A DNA stretch of 7,322 nucleotides from positions 1 through 7,322 of the forward strand of contig JALVHX010000245.1 of assembly GCA_027028805.1 (NCBI GenBank). Reading direction: 5' to 3'. Origin of the DNA: Desulfurococcales archaeon (GTDB lineage Archaea > Thermoproteota > Thermoprotei_A > Sulfolobales > Desulfurococcaceae). Both the position numbers and the translations under genes were made by a program. The notes under the pieces are model-generated. The model saw only the letters and a program-made list of their open reading frames with translations. It did not search any database and had not been told where the DNA came from. Below are positions 1 through 4,917 of this stretch, in pieces. Numbering within the stretch: position 1 is the first letter of the stretch; each line of letters begins with the position of its first letter.

Positions 1-545
1 GCTCTAATAAGTGCACTAAGTTCATCGGTATAAAATATTCTTTTTAATTCTTGTTTAATCATATTATTTAATTTGTATTTCTTAAATACAGTATCTATAT
101 TTTCGAACGCTATTAATATATTTTCTTTTAGTATACTGTTTTCTAATATGTTATCAAGCAGTTTATCGATTATATCTTTATTATTGATATTAGATGGCTC
201 TTTTATATATTTATTGACGCTAGTTATTACGACGTTTTTTAGTTCTTCTAGCCTCTTCTTTGGTATTCCTAGCGCTAGGTCCTTGGATAGATATATGAGG
301 GCTTGGAGTAGCGATGAAAGGGGGTTCTTTTGTTTCAATGATTCTGAGGTATAGATTCCTATGTATGGCATTTTTATCATTGTTTGTATTATTGCTTTCT
401 TGATGCCGTAGTATATCATTGCGGCGTATGTTTTTCCGGTGTTGTTTGGGCCTATTAGGACTGTTAGGTCTCGGAATGCTATGTTTGCTTTCTTGATTGG
501 GCCTATGTTTTGTATGGTTAGTGTTTCTTCGAGGCTTTTGGCCAA
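1..545 (-). CDS. P-loop ATPase (AAA_15/AAA_21-like), 3' part beyond the window
   Basis: The minus strand is open from about 554 to position 1 and is cut by the window edge, so about 181 N-terminal residues are visible. They read like the start of an SMC/ABC-related AAA ATPase (AAA_15/AAA_21, OLD-like): a first strand with the motif IQNIGPIKKANIAF, then LTVLIGPNNTGKTYAA, whose GPNNTGKT is a Walker A loop about 32-39 residues from the start. The Walker B and signature motifs are not visible. The rest is Lys/Ile/Asn-rich and helical-looking. I prefer the TTG start at 545-543 because GGTGA (555-551) sits 5 nt upstream; GTG at 554-552 is the alternative, and there is no ATG nearby. The gene is much more AT-rich than the rest of the window, which suggests transfer. 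Relatives are often accessory or defence genes, but that role is inference. Confidence 0.8.
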   Translation of the reverse strand, partial: MAKSLEETLTIQNIGPIKKANIAFRDLTVLIGPNNTGKTYAAMIYYGIKKAIIQTMIKMPYIGIYTSESLKQKNPLSSLLQALIYLSKDLALGIPKKRLEELKNVVITSVNKYIKEPSNINNKDIIDKLLDNILENSILKENILIAFENIDTVFKKYKLNNMIKQELKRIFYTDELSALIR

Positions 546-554
546 GCCGGTCAC

Positions 555-722
555 CGGGTCTTGGTGGAGTGTGCGAGGATGTTTTGTTGGCTTTATTTGT
601 ATTGTATGGTCTTGGTTTTTATCTTGGTGGTCTTGGATTATATTATCTTTGTTTCTTCTACTGTATGGTTGGGCTGGGCGTGGCCTGGTTTCTTGGGGGT
701 GTTTGTGTTGATTGAGGGTGAT
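555..722. promoter_or_regulatory. Divergent control region, G/T-rich, with repeated TCTTGG
   Basis: This 168-bp gap lies between the divergent ATPase and cytidine deaminase starts. The plus strand is very poor in A and C. The only clear AT element is TTATATTATC at 638-647, which could act as a TATA box for the deaminase (about 80 nt from its ATG) and, read in reverse, for the ATPase. TCTTGG occurs at 559, 610, 622, 631 and 691. The ATPase frame stays open through the region without an ATG, but its translation (His/Gln/Pro/Asp-rich) does not look like protein, so I treat it as non-coding. Confidence 0.4.
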
Positions 723-1118
723 ATGGGTTATTCGTGGCTTGTTGAGAGGGCTAGGGGTGTGCTGGGTAATAGTTATGCTCCTTATAGCGGGATCCATGTT
801 GCGGCGGCTATTGTTACTGCTGGTGGGCGCGTGTATCTTGGCGTGAATGTTGAGAACTCTAGTTATGGCTTGACGATATGTGCTGAGAGGTCCGCGGTCT
901 CGGCCATGGTTACTGGTGGTGATAGGGATCCTGTGGCTATAGCGATAGTCTCTGATACCGAGGAGCCTATTCCGCCTTGTGGCGCGTGTAGGCAGGTGTT
1001 GGCGGAGTTTAACCCGGACATGGTTGTGGTTATGCATAGTGTTAGGAGCGGGAAGACGTATGCGGCGCGGCTCTCGGAGCTGTTTCCCTCGCCTTTCAGG
1101 CTTCGGCGCGTGGGCTAG
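723..1118 (+). CDS. cdd: Cytidine deaminase (homotetrameric, 3-Cys zinc type)
   Basis: The product should hydrolyse cytidine or deoxycytidine to uridine or deoxyuridine plus ammonia in the cytoplasm (pyrimidine salvage). The 131 residues match the usual length of the short tetrameric family. Visible motifs are YAPYS (18-22), the ribose-binding NVEN (42-45), CAE (53-55) with catalytic Glu55, and PCGAC (85-89). Zinc ligands are therefore Cys53, Cys86 and Cys89, the arrangement of tetrameric enzymes rather than the His-containing dimeric ones. The ATG at 723 is chosen because GAGGGTG (714-720) lies just before it and because family members begin a few residues before the first helix; the frame is open upstream to 561 but the extra translation is hydrophobic and unlike the family. 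Many codons end in T or G, unlike the C-ending usage of the next gene. It probably stands alone, with a gap of about 160 bp before the next gene. Confidence 0.93.
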   Translation: MGYSWLVERARGVLGNSYAPYSGIHVAAAIVTAGGRVYLGVNVENSSYGLTICAERSAVSAMVTGGDRDPVAIAIVSDTEEPIPPCGACRQVLAEFNPDMVVVMHSVRSGKTYAARLSELFPSPFRLRRVG

Positions 1119-1143
1119 TTTTATCCTATATTAGTTTTTCTCT
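1116..1143 (+). terminator. T-rich terminator after the cytidine deaminase
   Basis: Two T runs (TTTT at 1119-1122 and TTTTT at 1135-1139, then CTCTCT) follow the TAG directly. Archaeal RNA polymerase commonly stops at such runs without a hairpin. No stable stem is seen here. Confidence 0.45.
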
Positions 1144-1231
1144 CTGCAACCTCCTTGTTGTCCCACAGTAATCCATATATTTGATAGGGTTAAGTGTATA
1201 ATTGTGGGTGAAACCTTCCCATGGAGCTGGG

Positions 1232-1241
1232 TTTATATATT
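1232..1241 (+). promoter_or_regulatory. TATA box (TTTATATATT) of the winged-helix gene
   Basis: This is a strong archaeal box A. Initiation about 25 nt downstream would fall near 1262, giving a leader of about 18 nt that still contains the ribosome site at 1263-1272. A weaker AT element (ATATATTTGA near 1174) lies upstream and could be a second promoter. Confidence 0.65.
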
Positions 1242-1262
1242 ATTATGCCAGACTCTAATACT

Positions 1263-1272
1263 GGAGGAGGTG
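1263..1272 (+). promoter_or_regulatory. Strong Shine-Dalgarno site GGAGGAGGTG
   Basis: It is complementary to the anti-SD at the 3' end of archaeal 16S rRNA and lies 7 nt before the ATG at 1280, which fixes that start. Confidence 0.8.
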
Positions 1273-1279
1273 CATAGCC

Positions 1280-1642
1280 ATGGTTAAGCCCAGGAAAATA
1301 GTCTACGAGGACCAGGAGGTAATAGTGGCGGTGGCGCCCCGCGACGACGAGCTCGGCGACGTGATCATCGACGTTATAAAGGAGAAGGGAAGGCCCATGA
1401 CCTTTGAGGAGCTCGTCAAGGAGTTCAGCGGCATAGCCGGCGAGGACAGGCTCCGCAGAGCCCTGAACAGGCTCGTCGACACAGGCGTGCTTATAGACTT
1501 CCCCGACGGAAGCTACGGGCTCCCGGGAATGGAGCTACCGCCCGAGAGAAGAGGCATAAGGAGGCGTAGGAGGCGCAGAATACCGCGCCGCTACCCAACA
1601 GACAACCCGCCGCGCCCCTACTACACGCCCCCAGTCCACTAG
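1280..1642 (+). CDS. Small winged-helix protein with arginine-rich tail
   Basis: I do not recognise a named family. The 120-residue product has a short N-terminal beta-rich lead (residues 1-20), then a compact helix-turn-helix-like core (about 24-82). A helix (GDVIIDVIKEKG) is followed by MTFEELVKEF, then by a recognition-helix-like RLRRALNRLVDTGVL, and a wing strand ending DGSYGLPG. This pattern is typical of archaeal winged-helix nucleic-acid-binding proteins. The tail is strongly basic and Pro-rich: seven arginines in a row at 94-100, more Arg around it, and aromatic/proline residues to the end (PRPYYTPPVH). The arginines use mixed codons (AGG, CGT, CGC, AGA), so the run is not a simple DNA repeat. 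DNA or RNA binding is likely; a specific regulatory target cannot be named. The strong TATA box and SD site suggest good expression. Confidence 0.85.
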   Translation: MVKPRKIVYEDQEVIVAVAPRDDELGDVIIDVIKEKGRPMTFEELVKEFSGIAGEDRLRRALNRLVDTGVLIDFPDGSYGLPGMELPPERRGIRRRRRRRIPRRYPTDNPPRPYYTPPVH

Positions 1643-1654
1643 ACATAACACAGC

Positions 1655-1683
1655 ACTCTTTTTTCCTCTTCTCTCCTCTTCTC
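1655..1683 (+). terminator. Polypyrimidine terminator after the winged-helix gene
   Basis: The tract starts 13 nt after the stop, includes T6 at 1659-1664 and runs on almost purely as C/T to about 1683. Such tracts are typical crenarchaeal 3' ends. Confidence 0.6.
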
Positions 1684-1796
1684 CCATACCTCCTAGAATA
1701 CAATGACACGTTAACGATAAAGGGGCAAGGCTTCTCCACACACTGGATAGGCAGGGGTAAAAGAGGGTGCGGGAGAATAGTTAGGGTTGATAACTT

Positions 1797-1951
1797 GGCG
1801 CGGATGAAGAAACCTCTCCGCACGAGCCCGGGAGAGCTGTCTCTATCTCCTGGGCTGTGAAGACACGGGTGAGCTCGCCGACGCGTATCCTTCTCTAAAC
1901 AAGCCGTGTCCGGAGAAGGCGCCGCGTCATAGCTGTATACTGTATTTTTTT
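1797..1951 (+). ncRNA. Candidate structured RNA ending in T7 (unidentified)
   Basis: The 437-bp gap between genes (1643-2079) has no convincing ORF, but this segment folds well by eye. Stem 1 pairs 1800-1804 with 1817-1821 (5 bp). Stem 2 pairs 1825-1835 with 1846-1856 (11 bp, one G-U). Stem 3 pairs 1880-1885 with 1923-1928 (6 bp), then has a 3x3 internal loop, then pairs 1889-1895 with 1913-1919 (7 bp). In addition GACACGG at 1862-1868 is complementary to CCGTGTC at 1904-1910 inside the loop of stem 3, which would make a pseudoknot. T7 at 1945-1951 follows as a terminator. I could not match it to RNase P RNA, SRP RNA, 5S rRNA, tRNA, or C/D or H/ACA sRNA. The 5' end is uncertain; a weak AT element (TTAACGATAA, about 1711-1720) could put it near 1740. 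Confidence 0.4.
1945..1951 (+). terminator. T7 run downstream of the structured segment
   Basis: Seven T residues follow stem 3 by 17 nt and would end a plus-strand transcript. The same AT-rich stretch (TTTTTTTAATTA, 1945-1956) could instead act as a TATA box for a transcript starting near 1975. Confidence 0.4.
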
Positions 1952-1975
1952 AATTATGGTGTATTAGGGTGGTGT

Positions 1976-2046
1976 GCCCCGCCTGACCGTCCCCCTTCAT
2001 CGTCATCCCCCCATACGGGGTCTCTGGGGGTGTGAGAAGGCGGGGC
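1976..2046 (+). promoter_or_regulatory. GC-rich compound hairpin upstream of the radical SAM gene
   Basis: A 9-bp perfect stem (GCCCCGCCT at 1976-1984 with AGGCGGGGC at 2038-2046) closes a region holding a 5-bp C/G stem (1991-1995 with 2026-2030) and a hairpin CCCC-ATAC-GGGG (2009-2020). The internal loop between the outer stems (GACCGT against TGTGAGA) could host G-A pairs. It begins where a transcript from the AT element at 1945-1956 would start, so it may be a leader or a small RNA. No known riboswitch is recognised. Confidence 0.4.
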
Positions 2047-2073
2047 CTCATGGTTCATGTTTAGTATACAGGG

Positions 2074-2082
2074 TTTATAATG
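2074..2082 (+). promoter_or_regulatory. TATA box (TTTATAATG) of the radical SAM gene
   Basis: TTTATAATG fits archaeal box A. Transcription would start near 2100, so the ATG at 2080 would lie inside the promoter and the usable starts would be 2107 or 2125. Confidence 0.5.
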
Positions 2083-2124
2083 ATTGGTTGCCCAGGGTTT
2101 TCATGTATGCCGGGGGCCTGGGCT

Positions 2125-3237
2125 ATGGCTAGGTGCCGTGTATGCGGCCGCGTCGACAGGTATGTATCGGGGTTCCTGGGTGTGTGCGGGCGGTGTGTGC
2201 GCGAGAGGTGGGGGGAGGCGTCTAGGTATGTGTTGGAGGCTCATCGGCGCTCGAGGCTCTTGTTTTCTCTCCCGCCTGAGCCTCCTCGGGGCGGCGGCGT
2301 TGTCTGCAGGATATGTGGGAACAGGTGCTCGCTGGGGACGGGTGAGCGGGGTTATTGCGGCGTTATAGAGGGCGGCGGGGGCTATGTCTTGCCTGTGACG
2401 GGTTCCTGGGATGTGGCTGTGGGGTTCTACTACTATGATCCTCATCCGACCAACTGTGTGGCGGACTGGGTTTGCCCGGGGGCTACGGGCCGCGGCTATC
2501 CCCGCTACGCCCTGTCTCCCCGGGGCGAGAGGGGCTATTATAACATAGCTGTGTTCTATGGCTCCTGTAACATGGATTGCCTCTACTGCCAGAACCACGA
2601 GTATAGGAGGATGGCTAGGGATAAGAAGCCTCTTCTAGCGATAAGGGATCTCGTGGAGGCGGTTAACGAGAGGACGACGTGTGTCTGCTTCTTCGGGGGA
2701 GACCCGGGGCCCCAGATCATACACGCGTTGCGGGCGGCGCGGGAGATGAGGAGGAGGGCCCGGGAGCTCGGGCTGAGGGTTTTCCGCGTCTGCTGGGAGA
2801 CCAATGGGTTGGTGGATAAGCGTGTTATGAGGGAGATGGCGAGGATAAGCCTTGAGTCGGGCGGTATTGTTAAGATCGATGTTAAGGCCTATAGCCCAGA
2901 GATCTATATGGCGTTGACGGGGAGCGATGGGAGGCTTGTCTACGAGAACCTTGGGATCGTCGCGGAGATGGGTGCCGAGAGGAGGGATCCGCCGCTTCTC
3001 GTGGCGAGCACGCTCCTGGTGCCCGGCTATATAGATGAGTACGAGATCGATGGTATAACGAGGTATATAGCGGGCCTCGACCCCGAGACGCCTTATCGTC
3101 TCCTAGCCTTTCACCCTGATTACCTTATGAGGGATCTCCCTCCTACGCCGAGGCGGCTTGCGGAGAAAGCGGTGGAGATTGCTAGGAGGAATGGTTTGAG
3201 AAACGTTAGCGTGGGGAACACGTGGCTCCTCGTCTAG
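2125..3237 (+). CDS. PflA/AmrS-like radical SAM protein with N-terminal zinc ribbon
   Basis: The protein is 370 residues from the preferred ATG at 2125. Domains in order: a zinc ribbon with Cys4, 7, 21 and 24; a Cys cluster (C61, C64, C68, C78, read as CRICGNRC then GYC) of the kind seen before the core in PflA-like and AmmeMemoRadiSam AmrS proteins; and the radical SAM core. The core has CNMDCLYCQN, giving Cys148, 152 and 155 as 4Fe-4S/S-adenosylmethionine ligands, then FFGGDPGPQ (GGE-like, 189-197), WETNGL (about 224) and IDVKAY (about 251). The C-terminal LLAFHPDYL, PPTPRRL and SVGN motifs are AmrS-like. It should generate a 5'-deoxyadenosyl radical; the substrate is unknown. Its usual partners, Memo and AMMECR1 proteins, are not in the window. 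The frame is open back to ATG 2080, but that start overlaps the TATA box, and conserved sequence begins at MARCRVCG. It converges on metG with a 4-nt overlap. Confidence 0.88.
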   Translation: MARCRVCGRVDRYVSGFLGVCGRCVRERWGEASRYVLEAHRRSRLLFSLPPEPPRGGGVVCRICGNRCSLGTGERGYCGVIEGGGGYVLPVTGSWDVAVGFYYYDPHPTNCVADWVCPGATGRGYPRYALSPRGERGYYNIAVFYGSCNMDCLYCQNHEYRRMARDKKPLLAIRDLVEAVNERTTCVCFFGGDPGPQIIHALRAAREMRRRARELGLRVFRVCWETNGLVDKRVMREMARISLESGGIVKIDVKAYSPEIYMALTGSDGRLVYENLGIVAEMGAERRDPPLLVASTLLVPGYIDEYEIDGITRYIAGLDPETPYRLLAFHPDYLMRDLPPTPRRLAEKAVEIARRNGLRNVSVGNTWLLV

Positions 3238-4733
3238 CCCTGTATCTTCTTGAAGAGGATCGGGGCCCGCTTCACGCTATACGCATCTATCTCGCCGGGC
3301 ACGAGGCTCCTCGGGTTCTTTATCTGGAACCCTAGGTGCTGGGCGGCTGTCTCGGCGGCGCGGGGTATGATGGGGTAGAGCATCGTGGTTGTGTAGCGGA
3401 GGGCTTCCAGGAGACTGTACAGCTCTTTCTCGGGGCTACTGCTCTCCCAGGGCCTTTTCTCGTTTATATACGCGTTGGCCCTCCTAGCGATCTCCATGGC
3501 GGCGGCCGCCGCCCTCGAGACATCGTAGCTGTCCATGGCCTCGAGGTATTCCCTGAGAGCCTTCTCCATGGGCTCTGCGAGCTCCGGGTCAACCGTCTCG
3601 CCGGAGACTTTTCCACCCAGCCTCTTCTCGGCCATGACGCTCACCCTCCTCACCAGGTTCCCATAGTTGTCGGCGAGCTCCGCGTTGTATATGGAGTCGA
3701 ACACCTGGTTCGACACGTCGACGTCTTTCCCGTGGTTGAATACTCTCATCAATATGTAGCGGACTCCGTCGCTCCCGTTGTAGTGCTCCAGTAGATCCTC
3801 TATAGCTATCACGTTTCCACTGCTCTTCCCTATCTTCAATCCCCTGTTTATCAGGAAGGCGTGGACTATCAGCTTCCTCGGCTCAGGTATCTCTAGGGCG
3901 TGGAGGACGCTGAACCAGATGGCTGTGTGGAACCAGAGTATATCTTTTCCTATAACGTGGTGTACGGCGGGCCAGTACTTGTTGAACTTCTCCATGTCCC
4001 ATCCATACCCTATGCCGCTGACATAGTTGAGGAGCGCGTCGAACCACACGTAGACCGTGTACTCGGGATCGAAGGGGACAGGTATACCCCACCACACCCT
4101 CTCCTTGGGCCTCGCTATCGATACGTCGACGAGGCCCTCCTTCTCGATCTTCCTGAGCACCTCGACAGCGTACTGGCGTGGATACACGATGTCCCTGTTC
4201 TTCAGTACATCTATGAGGTAGTCCTCGAACTCGGATAGCTTGAAATAATACGTTGTCTCCTCCAGCCACTCCAGGGGCTTCTTATGGATCGGGCAGTGGG
4301 GTTTACCGTCTATGACCTCGTATTCCCCGCTACTATAGAACTTCTCGCAGTCGACACAGTACCATCCAGAGTAGCTGTCCTTGTAGACGAGGCCCTTGTC
4401 GTACAGCCTCCTGATCGCGTCGCTCACAACCCGTTCATGGTAGTCGTCTGTTGTCCTTATGAAGTGGTCGTAGCTTATATCCAGCATTCTCCAATAGTTC
4501 TTGTAGAGAACAGCCATCTCGTCCACGAGCTGTTTCGGGTGCACACCCCTCCTCTCGGCCGCCCTCTGTAGCTTTAACCCATGCTCATCGTTTCCGGTGA
4601 GGAAGAAGGTGTCGTCTCCGACGAGCCTATGGTATCTCGCCAGGACGTCGGCGTATATGGTTGTATACGCGTGCCCTATATGCGGCGCCGCGTTCGGATA
4701 ATATATCGGCGTCGTGACATAGAAGACTCCCAC
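3234..4733 (-). CDS. metG: Methionyl-tRNA synthetase, bacterial-type sequence
   Basis: This class I enzyme joins methionine to tRNA-Met using ATP, in the cytoplasm. Its 499 residues hold the Rossmann start VTTPIYY with HIGH at 18-21, TGNDEHG (46-52), a zinc-binding connective insert with one knuckle (C126, C129, C147, H150), VYVWFDALLNYVSG (227-240), KIGKS at 300-304 in place of KMSKS, and a helical anticodon-binding domain with INEKRPWE (423-430). From memory, motif spacing and wording follow the Thermus/Bacillus enzymes, not the archaeal type (which begins like VTSAWPYVN..PHLG). It ends after the anticodon domain, without the C-terminal EMAP-II-like tRNA-binding domain of many bacterial enzymes. 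GTG at 4733 is certain as start because TAG is the preceding in-frame codon. The leader has a weak GGGGTGG about 7 nt upstream. KIGKS lacks the usual Met and first Ser, but related variants occur in active enzymes. Confidence 0.95.
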   Translation of the reverse strand: MGVFYVTTPIYYPNAAPHIGHAYTTIYADVLARYHRLVGDDTFFLTGNDEHGLKLQRAAERRGVHPKQLVDEMAVLYKNYWRMLDISYDHFIRTTDDYHERVVSDAIRRLYDKGLVYKDSYSGWYCVDCEKFYSSGEYEVIDGKPHCPIHKKPLEWLEETTYYFKLSEFEDYLIDVLKNRDIVYPRQYAVEVLRKIEKEGLVDVSIARPKERVWWGIPVPFDPEYTVYVWFDALLNYVSGIGYGWDMEKFNKYWPAVHHVIGKDILWFHTAIWFSVLHALEIPEPRKLIVHAFLINRGLKIGKSSGNVIAIEDLLEHYNGSDGVRYILMRVFNHGKDVDVSNQVFDSIYNAELADNYGNLVRRVSVMAEKRLGGKVSGETVDPELAEPMEKALREYLEAMDSYDVSRAAAAAMEIARRANAYINEKRPWESSSPEKELYSLLEALRYTTTMLYPIIPRAAETAAQHLGFQIKNPRSLVPGEIDAYSVKRAPILFKKIQG

Positions 4734-4791
4734 CTATAGCCCACCCCGCTCTGTTTCAAACACGCCGAGACATGGAATATGCATCAACACC

Positions 4792-4800
4792 TACTATAAA
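4792..4800 (-). promoter_or_regulatory. TATA box (TTTATAGTA, minus strand) of metG
   Basis: It lies about 60 nt upstream of the GTG start. Initiation about 25 nt downstream gives a leader of roughly 30-35 nt. It separates metG from the gene at 4918, so the two are probably not co-transcribed. Confidence 0.55.
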
Positions 4801-4858
4801 CATAGTGGCAATCCGTGAACATGTCTCCCGGCGGGGAGAAGCGGGAGCGGCGGTGTAT

Positions 4859-4917
4859 AAAAAAATACATGGGTCACCTATTCCCGGATACCATGCGCCC
4901 CGGAGGGGTTTCTCCGG
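4859..4917 (-). terminator. Hairpin plus T7 after the surface-protein gene
   Basis: Directly after the stop codon the minus-strand transcript can form CCGGAG (4917-4912) paired with CTCCGG (4905-4900), and T7 (4865-4859) follows about 35 nt later. The T run alone may be the working signal. Confidence 0.5.

Noticed and set aside
73..354. Plus-strand ORF of 93 codons
   Set aside because: It lies antisense to the ATPase gene, whose Walker A motif and start fix the minus strand as coding; the translation is low-complexity Ser/Leu/Phe.
439..722. Overlapping plus-strand ORFs and upstream extension of the deaminase
   Set aside because: The Trp/Gly/Val-rich translations come from G/T-rich DNA, do not match the deaminase family, and partly run antisense to the ATPase. 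The SD site supports a start at 723.
1491..1823. Minus-strand ORFs over the winged-helix 3' end and the following gap
   Set aside because: They run antisense to a well-supported gene and its terminator; composition is Arg/Ser/Cys-rich and motif-free.
1797..1951. RNase P RNA, SRP RNA, or C/D or H/ACA sRNA
   Set aside because: I found no GAGGAAAGTCC-type core, no SRP helix 8 motif, no proper C/D box pair, and no ACA box at the right distance from a guide pocket.
1976..2046. tRNA, because it is about 71 nt with a closing stem
   Set aside because: There is no T-loop TTCRA motif, no D-arm pattern and no 5+7-nt anticodon arm.
2101..2804. Minus-strand ORFs within the radical SAM gene
   Set aside because: The plus frame carries clear zinc ribbon and radical SAM motifs; these are shadows.
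3336..4571. Several ORFs inside metG on both strands
   Set aside because: MetRS motifs run end to end in one frame; the others are shadows.
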